The position numbers and the translations under genes were made by a program. 64,000 nucleotides of DNA from Ooceraea biroi. Its lineage: Eukaryota; Arthropoda; Insecta; Hymenoptera; Formicidae. Location of the stretch: the NCBI RefSeq assembly GCF_003672135.1, contig NC_039516.1:6555838-6619837 (forward strand), read 5' to 3'. The notes below the pieces were generated by a model. That model was not told the DNA's origin. It saw only the letters and a program-made list of their open reading frames with translations, and searched no databases. This document shows positions 24,142-36,700 of the stretch, one piece after another; positions within the stretch are counted from its first letter, which is position 1; each line of letters begins with the position of its first letter.

Positions 24142-24803
24142 AGGCAGCGCGAGGGTAAGGCAGGCAGGACTGCTTTAATTTACGCCGTCCATGATTTATC
24201 CCGCGGGAACGTCGCTTCCGTCTCCGATCCTCTTTCGCGCGCGCTACTCCCGCGTACGGCCCCCTTCTTTCTTCGCCGCTACTCTCCGCACTTCTCCATC
24301 GTCTCTTGCAGCATCCGTGCTCCGCTCCGGCGTCGGCAGCATCTCCGCTCCTTCTGCTCCTCTCTCGTTTCGCCTCGCGAGAAAAGAGTTTTCGGGAGAG
24401 TCGCGCTTTTTGATTTACGATCGTCCGCTACGTCCGCGAGCACGGTCCAGCGGAGATGCTGAGAAGGAGAAAATGAGAAGGAGCGAGGGGTGGCGCGGGA
24501 TGGTAGGGAGGTAGAAGCTGGGTACCTACCTCCTGTCGTTTATTTCGAGTCACTTTCGACGGTCGCCTCGTTACCCGGCTGAATTTACGACGTATCGAAT
24601 ATATCGCTCCGACGATACCTACACCGCGCGCGCGGTTATCGGGACGCACGGACGACGCTTTCGAGGAGAAGGCAAGAGGCAGGAAGAGAGTCGACTTTTA
24701 ACGCTCGGAGCTGCTCCATGCGCGAGCTTCGACGGTTCCGGTCCCGGAAATTTCTGGTTTGCCGAGATAACGAGGGAACGGAGTGGCGATCGCGCTCACG
24801 TGC

Positions 24804-24831
24804 GAAAGAGAAAGAGAAAGAGAGAGAGAAA
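24804..24831. repeat. GA-rich tract
   Basis: GAAAGAGAAAGAGAAAGAGA continues into GAGAGAAA. It is low-complexity purine sequence with repeated GAGAG. Confidence 0.75.
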
Positions 24832-26482
24832 TCGGCCGCGGCGCATTATTGCGATATCAGGACCGACGTGTCGGTTCAGGCGAGGAAGACGGGAAGGCGA
24901 AGCACGGAGCAGAAAACAAGGTGGACCAAGGAGCGGCTGCAGCGTGCAACGGCGTGCACGAAAATGCCACGGAGATTGACTTTATCTCGCTTCACAACGA
25001 GCCCGGGTCCCGGGATTTTGATTGCCGATGCAACCGGGAGTAGTCTCGTTGTGCGCACCGGCTCGCCCGGCCCGAGCGGTTCCTTTAAATCCGACAGGAA
25101 TTACCTGCGCGGGACACAATATGTCGGGATCCATTAAAATTCGGACGGCGCAAATTAAACTTTCGCTACGGCCGATGTCTGACAGGGGATATCTGGCCGG
25201 CTGCGAATTGCCTCACGTCCTACCCGGCCGCGATGTGACAGCAGAATGAGGAGAACGCATCCGCATAATTGAAGGTTCGAATAAAATTAATGGGACAGCC
25301 GCGCGGATTCATCACTCTTGCGAATATTTGCGTTTCGCGATGCGCAATCGCGAACGGCATCGATAGATCGCGAGCTTCTCTCTTTCGTCTCTCTGAGGGA
25401 CACGGCCGTGCACGAACACGTGTGGACTTGACGACTCCAAGAAATAGTTGTGCATAATGGCAATGGCACATGTGTCGGATTCTTTAGAAAATAGAGTGCA
25501 ACGCTTTAGCACTATTTTGCAAGCGCAATTTTTTTATAGGCGTTCTCAAGAGGTCACTTATGAACGCTTCTCACGCGAGAAGCATGTTCATCATGCAAAT
25601 TGTGTCGGTTACCTTAACGTATTAGACACAGCGGTTTTTAGCTTCTTCAGGTGATGAGCTTCTTTTTTTATAAATGCTTACCTGCAAAAGAAATAAATTT
25701 CCACAGATTAGTAAATGAGAAATTAATTGCCTAAAAAGTAATATTATTTTTAGTTGTATTGTTAGCTGATGCAATTGATTAGCAGAGTGTTGTATTCATA
25801 ATTTTTTAAAATATTTTTTCAGAGGGGTAAAAAGACAATCATCATTAATTATTTTCGCATATGTCACACAAATAATAACTTGAAAATATTATAATATTGA
25901 TATAGAAGGCTAATTAATTGCTATGCACGCATCAAAACTCGAGTTTGTTTCGATTTACTTCGAGAACCGTGCAACAATGGAAGACACAAAGACTCAGTCT
26001 CCTATTTTCATGAAACATTACGCAAATACGCGATTATTGCACGTAAGGAACGATAGACGTGCCGATCAATTTGCGTTTCGTCCCGCCCGCGCCCGCCGAA
26101 AGAATTCGCGCGCCTGCCGCAAAAGAAACAGTTTCTCGTCCCATTCATTTCTTTGACGAATGACGCTGAATGGACGATGGCGCGGTTTCGAATTCAATTA
26201 CAATTTGCAGAATTACCCGTGCAAATGAGAGAAGTCGCCGGCCCGCCCGCGCGTGCACAATTCGGACTCGGCGCTCGCGCGCGTCACGCGCGCTCGCACC
26301 TTTTACTCCCGGAGGTTCCTTAATTAATTTTCTTCGAGATTTACGATCTCATCCGTTACGTTAAATTGCGCCGTATCAATATTCATGCGACGGTTAGAAT
26401 AAAACGAATGGCGACATCAATAACAAGAGATACGGCGGAGCGCGAGTAGCGGAGGTAGCAATATTTGTACACGGATTTAAAT

Positions 26483-26503
26483 GCGATCGCGATCGCGATC
26501 GCG
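26483..26503. repeat. tandem GCGATC tract, self-complementary
   Basis: Three GCGATC units plus GCG. The first 20 bases form a perfect palindrome with overlapping GCGATCGC sites. Such perfect repetition of a CpG-containing hexamer is unusual outside CpG-rich, lightly methylated genomes. Confidence 0.85.
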
Positions 26504-29500
26504 TGATCGGCTCTAATTAAGAGAAACGCGAGATCGGAGTTTATCGAGTCCCCGATATTCGTGCCGATTCCACGTAAAGGTTACCTCTGGGACGGGAGAG
26601 TCACGCCGCGGGAATTCGACGGGATTTATCTAACGAGCCGATCAGAATCTTATTTCTAACGCGAGTCAGCTCTTTTCTTTTTTCACCGGTTATTTATATT
26701 TCAACAGTTTATCAGAAAGACCGCGCGCGCACGCTTTAGGAATCGATCAGAATTCCACTTCCTGCCTCGTTATGGGATATTTCCATTCGATCTCGTGCCT
26801 CGCAGATTTATTTTATAAGGTATACACGAGTAATCGATATCGATTAGCATCGCGATTTATATGCAGATGTACTCGGTTTTTTTTTTCATCGCGAGAAACA
26901 TCCGCGTCGTTGATCGGTGATTGGTTGATGCGATTGCTTCGCGTCTGCGAGCGTTTGAATTAAAGATTTCAGTTGTACATCGAAACGAGAATAACGTTAC
27001 CATACGACTCGGAAATGAAACGCGACGAATATATTAAATTTCTGTACAGCCTTCAGTTTAAGATCGAAGCACGATATTGGATGTACTCGTTTCAGGATAT
27101 CGATTAATATATAAAGAGCTGTAACAAACAAATGCAACAAGATAGGTACAGCCCAATGTTGCTTGAAACGCCTCGATTCCGGCGAAATTACAGTGCGCTA
27201 CACCATTTCGAAGAGAATCCTGGACCGTCAGCCACGTGGCCGCGGTTGCTAATGATTTAACGACCTCGTGGCACGCGATGGGCGTGGATTACGGCAGGAG
27301 ATTCGAAAATTAAGATGTAACCCGACACGAATACCTCCCGAGCCTTCTATCTTTTGCGGAATCTCTTTTAATGAGAGTCACGGAAACCTCTGGATGCGGC
27401 TCCGATTCCGCGCCTCCGAAATCTGCGGAGGATCCAATCCGTGCAACCAATGAACTTTGCGGAGCATTTTGCAAGCCTCTCTCGCAACGTTACACCATTA
27501 CACAATACCATAACTTATCGTTACCTTACAGATCGTTACATACAGAAATTAAATAACGCAAATGCGCAAAATTTCCGCAAAAAAAAAAGGTAAAACGCGC
27601 CAAGCAACATTACGCGACAAGATCATAAAACATCACGTTCGATATGAAGGATATTACACGAGGCTGGCGCGCTTACGAGAGCGCGCTCGTAGGAACAACG
27701 TCGATCAGAGCCCCGAGCGTAAATCATAAGCGACGTTAACGATCGATAAAGCTGAGAGGGTTCTTTCCGCGCGCCTCGATTGTATCTCTAAACGCGGCCG
27801 GCTACCGAGCGGAACGTGCGCGCGGACGTGCGCGTATCCGCATTCGGGCGAGCCGAGAGATCTCGGGCGCCTAGATCTATCGGTTTAATTTCGAAAGGTG
27901 CGTGTTACAGAAGCCGCCTCGATCGAGGTATCGGGGGCCGATACGAGGGTTATACCTCGTCGTCACCTTGAAGCGATCGGCCGTAGGTTGGGTGTAGGCA
28001 GCGACGACGCGTTCCCCACCGTCCGGATCGCTCGATCGATCGATCCTCCCTATTGGACGATCCTTTCTCAGCCGCCTTGCACGCCGCTCTCTCGTCCCCT
28101 CGTCTCTCCACGTCCGTTCCTCTCGCCGATTTCAGATTTTTCTCGATTTTTGTCGCACTCGCGCGCGACGAGCGAAGCCTTATTCGATGTCGCACATCGA
28201 CACGTACGAATCGTGCTATCGGACCGTTCCACCCGCGAGCGTGACGAGTCTTATCACTTTAAGCGCGATTTACCGCGATTACGATGATCTTCGACGCGCG
28301 GCGAATCGCGCTGGGTTTTAACCGATGGATCGTTGCCGATGCGAGAGCGCGCGTTTTCGCCAATGCACTTTGTCTCTCTTTCTCTTTCACGAACACGAGG
28401 AAATGGCACTTAAGCACTGCCGATCGGTGTCGATCGCGTGGCACCTCCCGAGAGGGATCGCGACTCTTGATTCTTCCGAAGCTGGGAAGGGCAGAGAGAC
28501 TGCCTCTGCGACGACCCACGCGACGAGTTCTGCCTCCGCGCCTACCTCCGCCGATTGACTGCCTCCGCAATTTGTGCCTAACGGATGTCCGCGACGTTGC
28601 GGATTAGCGACGATCGAACGTGATTCGCGCCTCGCGTAAATATTTCTATCGATCTTGGTTACCTCTCAACTTTGATGGGGCAATTTGGAAACTACACAAG
28701 CGAATTTCGGATCGAAACAACGCTCGCAATCCTCCTCGCGTAGGATCGCGAGTGCCGATCTCGACGTTACTTGATCACACTGCACCCGACAAAACCGTGA
28801 CTGCGTACGGCAATTTTTAATTGGCAGGACAGATCGAAAAAGCGTTCGATTAATACCTTCGGCTTACCCGTTAGACGTTAGCATAATATTTTCACGGCGC
28901 AAGGATACCTGTTTATAAGGCGGCAAATTATGGCACGCCGTCGACCGCGGAACGGACCCGTGCACGCCGACGCATTCACCTGTATGACGTAGTCCACCAG
29001 ATCGGATAGGATCGGACGCGCGGACTGCCACTAGGACTGCCGTCGATTAGCGATCGTGGGCGACGATCGGTACTCACGGAGGTGGAAAGGCGCCGTAGAA
29101 AAAAAATGGCCCGAGAGAACGACGGCGCGGTGTAAAACTAGTCGATGACGTCGTACACTCGGGACTTCTCCTATCGGAGGCGTCTGGTCGAAACGTGCGA
29201 CGTGACCGGTGCACAAACGCGGCAGTTAACGATCTTTTCTCATATCCGCGACTCATATATCGGTTTAGCCAAAGATAGAGAAAGAAAGAACGTGAAATAT
29301 CTTATTCGTCGCGCGGAAATAACCCGAGCGTCATACCGTTCGTGAACTGCCACGCTCATGCATGTGCAAATTGCACAGCTCTTCATTTGAGCTCTTTGCT
29401 CAATGAGGATAATGTGGATCTACATTTACATTTCTTCTCTTGACGTATCATAAGCATTGCCGGTATAATCCGCCTCTGTAATTTGTACTTTCGTAAACGC

Positions 29501-32201
29501 TCGAAAAACGCAATTTATTATAGCAATAAACCTCTTTCTAGCTGCACTGCGTTCCGAGAAACGTCCGTAAGATTATTACAAGTCAGAGGAGGATTGCGAT
29601 AAGCATCGGCGAATTAAGTATCTTAACATCGGTATCATTTCGGCGAAGAGAGAAGGATGCCGCGGCTCGCGCGAATCGACGCGCGAGGCCGGGCTGAAAA
29701 ATCGAAGAGCGCCGAAATTCGAGCGCGGGGCGGTATCGAGAGCGCGCGATTAATTCACGACTTCTCGGCGCGGCGCGTGATTTATTCCGGAATTAAGATG
29801 CCAGCGCGCGATAGCGTGGAAGTAGAGCGACCGGCAAAAGGAAATGCGCGTGTATCCACGCGTGTCCAGCACGCGCGTATCGAAAAGGAGCGCTGCACCG
29901 CGCCGCGTTGCAATCGTCGCGTCGTCCGGCGCGTACGCGTTATCAGTGAAAAAGTCAAAAGGACTCGCGCGACTCGGCCCGCGATTTATCTCGACCGGTC
30001 ACACGCCCAACCGAGCGTGGACATGCCACGAGAGAAAGAAAGAAGACCGAGAAAGAGAGAGCAAAGAAGCGAACGAGGCTCGCACGGGTAAACACGTGTT
30101 AAGGTGGTGTATCCGACACCATAAAACTGGAGCACTTGATTTTACTGCCTGTCGCGCGTGCACATGCGTACGCGTACACGCACGTATGCTTCGTGCATAC
30201 ACGGACGTCTTCCGATAAAATAAACTTTAGTCGCAATGAAGGGAACGGGCCCGCGACCACGCGCGCGGATACGCGTGTAACGCGCCTGCGACTTTTTTAT
30301 TATCGATATCTCTCCGAGGCGACGTCGCAGAGCTGCCCTGTCACAAGTCCGCGCCGCAATAAAATTCGCGATATTTACGAGCCGCCCGGCCCGGCAGATT
30401 TCGAAAACGTTTCCCAGCGAGCGTGATCGCTCTTTTATTTACCGACGACGTGGAGCTTTATGCGTGGCGGCGCGCGATATTTTCGAAAATAATTTGTGGC
30501 CACGGCTGCAGACTCTCCGACTTCGCCATGGAGAAAGATCCGCGGGAATATCACCCAAGAACTGATCATTAAATTCGATTGCGATGAAATATTAAATATT
30601 GCATTGTAAAAAATTATTCATGTTGTGAAATGGAAATTTCAGAATTTACCGTCGTTCGCGATGACAAATCGCGAGATCGGTCAGTTTGTCTTGCGTACGT
30701 AGGTGAAACATTTATAACATGAATAATATACAACATATTGCAGTACGTTAAAATATCCAATTTAAAATATTATCGTACTCAAACTGGAGCTCTATTCTTT
30801 ACCAGAAATTCTTTACCAGCGTTCACCATTGCTTATAATAAAACAACTTGTCAGCTTTATCGCTCGTTTTTATCGCAACCAGCGTCACGTGAAAGTTGTC
30901 AATTAATCGGCATATCAAACTTTGTCACGTCATAAGTTCTTTCCGCAGAGGCACGTCACCAAAAATTTCGCGATTAAAAGAAGGACTAAACAAGAGGTAG
31001 TTCCTCGTCGCGGAGTCGAGCCTCTCACGTTCCTCCTGCGCTCGCGATCTCGCAAGAGTTCGTCACGCGAAAGCGACTCGCCGGTCGGCGGCTTCCAAGA
31101 AAGTTTTGCCATCTCGACGGCAGCGCGAGCCTTTTCGTTTTTTTCCGATTAATTTCCCAATCTTTTGCCCGTACAGGCCTTTACCCGAGAAATCTCCGCT
31201 AACTGTGAGATTCGCGACGATCGCGTGAGTTTCCGTAATCCGATGTAACTGCGTGTCTGTGATGCAACCCGTACAACAAGTGGCGGCAAAAAGAATGTAC
31301 ATTCTGCGAGCGTTTTCCCGCTATTATCAGGGAATCTCACGTCCATTTTGGTATCGCGTTATAAAGTGTTATAAAGTACTTATCTCCGTCGATCTGTTTG
31401 TAACAAGCACTTGTAACGTTTAACAAGAAAATACTTCTTTTTAATAAACGAAAAAATTCATGTATTTGCATTTATACATTTTTTCCCACGCATAAGAATT
31501 TTCTATATAGAGCTCAATAAGCAAGATTATCTATTGTTGTTAACCAATCTCAAATATGATAATCTTTACTTTGTTTATTAATCTAATAACTCTCATTATG
31601 AACTAATAACGAAAATGTTTGGTTCTTTTGTCTTTCCATTTCATAGAAAAATCACCATTATACTCACATGACACCTTACAACGTGCTATAAGGATAAAAA
31701 TATGTGCATCAAAGGATTAAGGCCTAATATGACGAGTCATTTACCTAGAACTTCTGTTTCATTCGGTATGCATTATCGCGTTCTACGAAATCGCAGCTGT
31801 GTCGACACGGTCCATGCGATTTCGCGGGATCGATCGGCCGATTCGATGCACGTACAACCCCTCCGTTCCAATTTCCAGGTAAAAACGCCGCGCAACCGAG
31901 CTGCAAGTCGAGAGCAGCACTTTCGTCGCGCGGAATTAATCGCTGATTAAGGCAGGCAAGGTTAATCGTCAGATGATTCAGCCGTGAGTAAGGCGTCCAT
32001 TGGTACCCGACGACGACTTTGGCACGCTCAAGCGCAAGCGAGAGACGAGCAGAACGACGGAGAGATACGCAGTCGATTAAAAAAGCGCACTTGCTAAAAG
32101 GCACCGAAGATGAAACGGGAATTAAGATGCTCCTCAGCGTATCGAACTTTCCAACTACTCGCGAGTATTCACGATGCGTCCCGAAAAAACGATTTACAAA
32201 A

Positions 32202-32389
32202 GCGTTACGTATCATTTCAATTCTTACATTAACAACGGAGAAATAAAATTCATCGTATAATTCATAAAAATTTTACTTTGAAGTTTTATTGCGTTACGTG
32301 TAATTTCAGTCCTTACATTAACAACGAAGAATTTCCGTAAATAAAATTTATTTATCGTATAATTCGTAAAAACTTTAAAGATTTATTGC
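32202..32389. repeat. imperfect tandem duplication (89 and 99 bp units)
   Basis: Copy one spans 32202-32290 and copy two 32291-32389, directly adjacent. Both begin GCGTTACGT, contain CTTACATTAACAACG, ATAAAATT, ATCGTATAATTC and GTAAAAA or ATAAAAA, and end TTTATTGC. Copy two carries a small insertion near its middle. The order of shared blocks is conserved. This is a local duplication that has since diverged. Confidence 0.75.
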
Positions 32390-32412
32390 TGTACGGTAAT
32401 TCGCGTACAGCA
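32387..32412. repeat. 9-bp perfect inverted repeat at the end of the duplication
   Basis: TGCTGTACG at 32387-32395 pairs with CGTACAGCA at 32404-32412 across an 8-nt loop. It overlaps the last bases of the second duplicated unit. It could mark the breakpoint of the duplication or be a small hairpin. Confidence 0.6.
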
Positions 32413-33495
32413 GAAAACTAAAGCCGCCAAAATTGTAACTGCTATGTCAGCAATGAAAAACATAAAAAAAACCGTCAAGAAAATTAGCGCATCCACACTC
32501 GAAGCGCACGATTGCAGCCCTCATGCGATTTCGAAAATGCTCAAGCGGCGGTGTGGTGCGGTGTAGCGGAGCGCCGCGATTGCGTAATCGATCGTCGACA
32601 GCGGTCGGGAGAGTATTTGCTCTAATTAAGCGCGCTCAATTGTGCGAGCGAGCGACCGAGCGAGCGAGTGCGATTTACAGGCGGTGTGAGTGTTGAAAAT
32701 TCTCGAATTTCGCTTTAACGAAACGCGCTTAATTTGGGCCGCCCGTTTCGCCACCAGTAATAAAGCGAAGTGGACCGATAAAGGAGAGGCAGGGAGGTGT
32801 CCGTTTGACTGTCCGTCGACTGGCCGTGCTCTGTAATAAAGGCGGCTTCCTCCTTTGCCCTGCCCCATTGTCTTTACCCTCCACTTCTCTTTCCTGCCTC
32901 CGCGACCGACTCGTTATCCGCGCCGTGCCGACTCTACACGCTTCTCTCTTTTCTGTGCCGGCGTACAGGCGGTTTCTGCGTCCTATACGTGGGCCCTCCG
33001 TCACGTCAGAAAAGTTACCGACACTGTTAAGGGTCATTTTGCTCCGCGGAGTCGTCGTTCGTAAAACGGCACGGATCGCCTCGCCTGGCCGTAAAAATGG
33101 CATTTAGGACCGTAATACGAGACTCGCGAGCGGCCATTTAACTTCGCGTACGCAGCCTCGCCGTCGATGTCTCAAAGTCTCCGAAGTGGTAACGCGCATT
33201 CATGCGCGTTCCTACAGTTTTATCCGCATTACAGGGATTTTTCTCTCATTTACGATTTGCTTTAGGAACATCGCGCATTCTTCTTCTCGCGCGGTCGCTC
33301 CGGCGATCCATCCCGACGGGACGCCGAAAATAAAGACACCACGGCGAATTTGTACCCGCGATTTATCCACGCCGCCAATTAGCGTGGAATGTAATTCGCG
33401 AGGCAATTATTTTCGGTGCCCCGTTACGCGCCGACGTGTCGACAGCCGTGCGACGATCGACGCGCGTAAAACGTACTCGCGTCGTCGTGTTTTTC

Positions 33496-33769
33496 TCAGG
33501 AGAATCGTGCTTTTCCGAAGTGGGAGAAGATCGTCGTGACGGTCACGGAGTTGACGATCGATTTCCGGTTGGAGACACGTCTTCGCCGAGTATCCTTCTC
33601 CCTCTCGGCTGCACGGTCGCCCGGAGAATCCGGCTCGGTGCATTCGGCGACGGTGTCCGGACTCGTTGCAGTTCTGGTTTCTGGTACTGGATTCTGGACC
33701 GTTGCCGCCGCCGCCGTCGGACGGGCCCCGATTAAAATGGAAACAAATGAAGTTGGACGTAATGAGGTC
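33496..33769 (-). CDS. candidate 3' exon on the minus strand, product unknown
   Basis: Read on the minus strand, a pyrimidine-rich run (TTCTCCCTCACCGCAG) ends at 33770 and is followed by 90 open codons and a TGA at 33496-33498. The peptide contains a short Ala run (PTAAAAT), then PVPETRTATSPDTVAEC and EPDSPGDRAAEREKDTRRRR, and ends IFSHFGKARFS, a disordered charged composition. The acceptor signal is better than most here, but no family is recognised and no polyadenylation signal follows closely. A second frame through the same segment is also open, so coding is not established. Confidence 0.15.
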
Positions 33770-36700
33770 CTGCGGTGAGGGAGAACCCGTTCTTTAATTT
33801 ATTCCCCTTCCCTCTCACCGCGTTACGGGCGCGCTCTCCTTATCTTTCTCTTTATTCTCGGCAGCCTCTGCTCTCCGTCCCGCCCTTTCGTTCTTCCTTT
33901 CCCTCCGGCGTTCCCTCCGTTGGCGGAGGGCCTCTTCTCCTTCAAGCATCCGCCGGGAGGGAAGATCAAGTTTTCCCGAGCGCGAATACATGCGCGTGTA
34001 ATGAACATTTCTCATCTACGAATTGTTCGGTGTGTGAATTTCTTGTTAAGTACCGGCTTGCCAATAATAATAATGCTTTGTGAACAAAGTTTCCATGGTC
34101 GATAACGACCGAACTTTTATTCAGTTCCAGCAAACTTTAATCGCATTTAAATTCAAAGCTTGCTTCGAGAATCGATGCGCATACATGCGTGCACAAACGC
34201 AAAATTTACATTTTGCCCACACCTTTCGAAAGTGGCGACCGGCTGCTACCGATCGCTTCCTATGTGTACGAGACCGAAACCGATTCCCTCGATCCGCTCG
34301 ACAATGGGATCTGACCGTGCCGCGGCCCGGTTGACATTATAAATCGCAATCAACGGGCATGCTACCACAGAAAAAGAATGAATGAAGGGAGCGCGAGAGG
34401 TGAGAATGAGGTGGAGAAAAGAAGATTCATCGTGTGAGCTCCGGAATATTTGCGACGCGCAAAAACGAATTTACCGATGAAGATGAAGAAGCGGGGAACG
34501 AGGTCGAATCTGCCCGTGAGCTGGAAGGCGAGTTATAATTTTCTACGATAGCCGCTCTCCGTGACTGCTTCTCTCCTTCTCACGAAAAAACATCTCGCAT
34601 CCGGAATAACTCATTTTATCATGCGCAAAAAATATATCCAATGATGACAATGATTATTTCGCTTCGCTCGGAAAACAATCAAGCTCGCTGATGATACAAC
34701 AAACGGGCCGGCGCGGGAGGAGGCGCGCGGTTAAAAATATATCTTTTAGGCCATCGTGCTCTCACCGAGGATTACCCGTCGGAATTCCAACGTGCGATAT
34801 TGCGCGTGCAGCAATCTTGCGCGTTGCGTGCGGTTAGTCAGCGGGATGAACTCGCGTTACGACGGAGCGAGCGGAGGGCGCACGTGAAACGCCCGCTCCG
34901 AATCCTCTTGCGTACACTCATAAATAAATATCGACGCATATCGATGTATCCCGGCGAACAAAAATACACGATGCCGGAGATGCGAACCAATCTCGATCTC
35001 CTAAGTAAATAAAACAAATCGTTACTACCTATCGTCGGAGTGGATCGTTGCCGGCGCAACGGATTTGCTCGCTTGTGTAATATACACACAATTCAGTTAC
35101 ATACATCAAGGACGATGTTGCCGTTCTTTCTCGGCTTCGCAAGTAATATTTGTAGTACTTACTTACATCGACAAGCCGTAAGTTAACGCGAAGTTTTCGC
35201 GGAAGGTGCACGTTTCGTTTTATGGATTGATCACAATTGCATGGCGAAACTGTTAATCAACAATTATTCACTATTTTTGTCTCAATAAAATATGTAATAT
35301 TCCATAATAGTAGTAGTAACATGTAATCCAGCCCAATATAACGCGGAAAATTCACTTATCAATCAAAATTAGTAAAATCTGTTATGATGACTGACATCAA
35401 GTTACAGTATCACAAAGGATAATTTTGTAGTGAGGAATTTCGGGAAAGGCTGATCGGTGAATCTTGTTTCTCATCTTGCGACTCCTACACGATGCATGAT
35501 GGAACGGAGTTGGCGACGGTGATCAATTACGAGGGGGAATGGCGGTCCTGCCAGGCGAAATTCAATTGCGTTAGAAAAACAGGCTGATCCGCTCGTCACA
35601 AGCGCGACATGGCTGTCTGCTGGCGCAATCAGCAACGCTGCTACACCAAGTTCGGCTTCCTCGTGTTGGGAGCTCAAAACATCGGCCATCATCGAACCAC
35701 CGCGCCGCACGAATCTCCATTATGGCAATTTCGCATTTCACGACACGCAACTGATCGCGAAAAGGACGTAGCAATAAGTTGCAAAGCAAAGTAGACTCAC
35801 GTTTGCCGCTGTGAAACTACCCTTACCGGTAGATTATACCTAAATCACATAATGTGATGGCCTATATGTGTAGAAACAATGGGCTGGCTAAAGCAATAGG
35901 TGGCTTCGATAAGCTGACAATCTGGCAGCAACAATTGCATAAGATCTTGGTAAATATATTTATTAGACAACGCAAGTGTGGTGACAAGTGTGATGACAAA
36001 AGGCAAGTCGCTAAATCAGACACCGGTCGTGAAAATGCTGCCAAGAAATTTCACTAATGTATTTATTAATATATTATTCACAATGGAGATACATTAACAT
36101 GCGAAATATTCTACGAAAATATCGAGAAACATAATAGTGTTTATGCAACAGATCTAATTTTATGTTAACCGATTTAAAAAAAACACTTTTCAGCATATTT
36201 CAACGTTTTTAAAATTGCAGAGACATTTTTTTACGGAAATGAACGATAATATCTTTTTCTTGACATGCCGTTTTAACATTGCGCTAACAATGCGCAAATT
36301 GCGACAAGCGCGTGTTGCCACAATCGCGGCGAATCATCGCGATTGTCGTGTTCGAGATCGTCGCGAGTTGCCCCTCGGTGTCGTTAATGTAACTGTTACG
36401 ATCTTAAAGCCCAACGTCCACTTTCTTACGCAATGATACGCACACGCGCGCGCCTCGCCCCACGCGTGTGTACACGCACGTGCGTGACGGCGCGTCGACG
36501 ATCCCGCAGCCTCGACGCAGATGGCACGTATCGCGCCGATAGTAACGATCGAGTGAATTTTCCACCTTAAATAGGCAGGACGATACGTCCCGCTATGGCG
36601 AAAAACGAAAGGCGTAACCTTCGAGCGATCGATCCTCTTTTTCCTCGATGCTCGCGCTCCGATTTAGCACGTCTTTAATAAACTTGTTTTCAGAGTCGCG

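Larger units (their letters stand above)
20101..24700. other. non-coding block with triplet tract
   Basis: No gene is recognised. The stretch 20820-21030 is AT- and T-rich and carries a 25-bp imperfect duplication. The stretch 21050-21830 is moderately GC-rich with very few open frames. A TGG tract lies at 24097-24141. Frames at 23223-24121 are open but show no domain; one ends in a run of Trp coded by the TGG repeat. A 7-bp inverted repeat lies at 22241-22259. Confidence 0.55.
24701..28900. other. non-coding block, CpG-rich
   Basis: No gene is recognised. A GA tract lies at 24804-24831 and a GCGATC palindromic tract at 26483-26503. The stretch 25660-25920 is AT-rich. Several 60-130-codon frames at 27898-28607 overlap on both strands in a stop-poor CpG-rich segment and look like background. 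Confidence 0.55.
28901..33495. other. non-coding block with near-tandem duplication
   Basis: No gene is recognised. GC-rich stretches at 29640-30480 and 32500-33480 flank AT-rich stretches at 30560-30900, 31390-31640 and 32220-32470. The last holds the duplicated 89/99-bp unit and a stem-loop. Frames in the GC-rich parts overlap on both strands. Confidence 0.55.

Noticed and set aside
30922..31152. Peptide piece RRGVEPLTF, reminiscent of translated bacterial tRNA genes
   Set aside because: No cloverleaf, no A or B box with the right spacing and no acceptor stem could be found in the underlying DNA. The similarity is coincidental.
35471..36057. Lower-CpG segment with short frames on both strands, considered as an inserted element
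   Set aside because: No flanking repeats and no reverse-transcriptase, integrase or transposase motif are visible.
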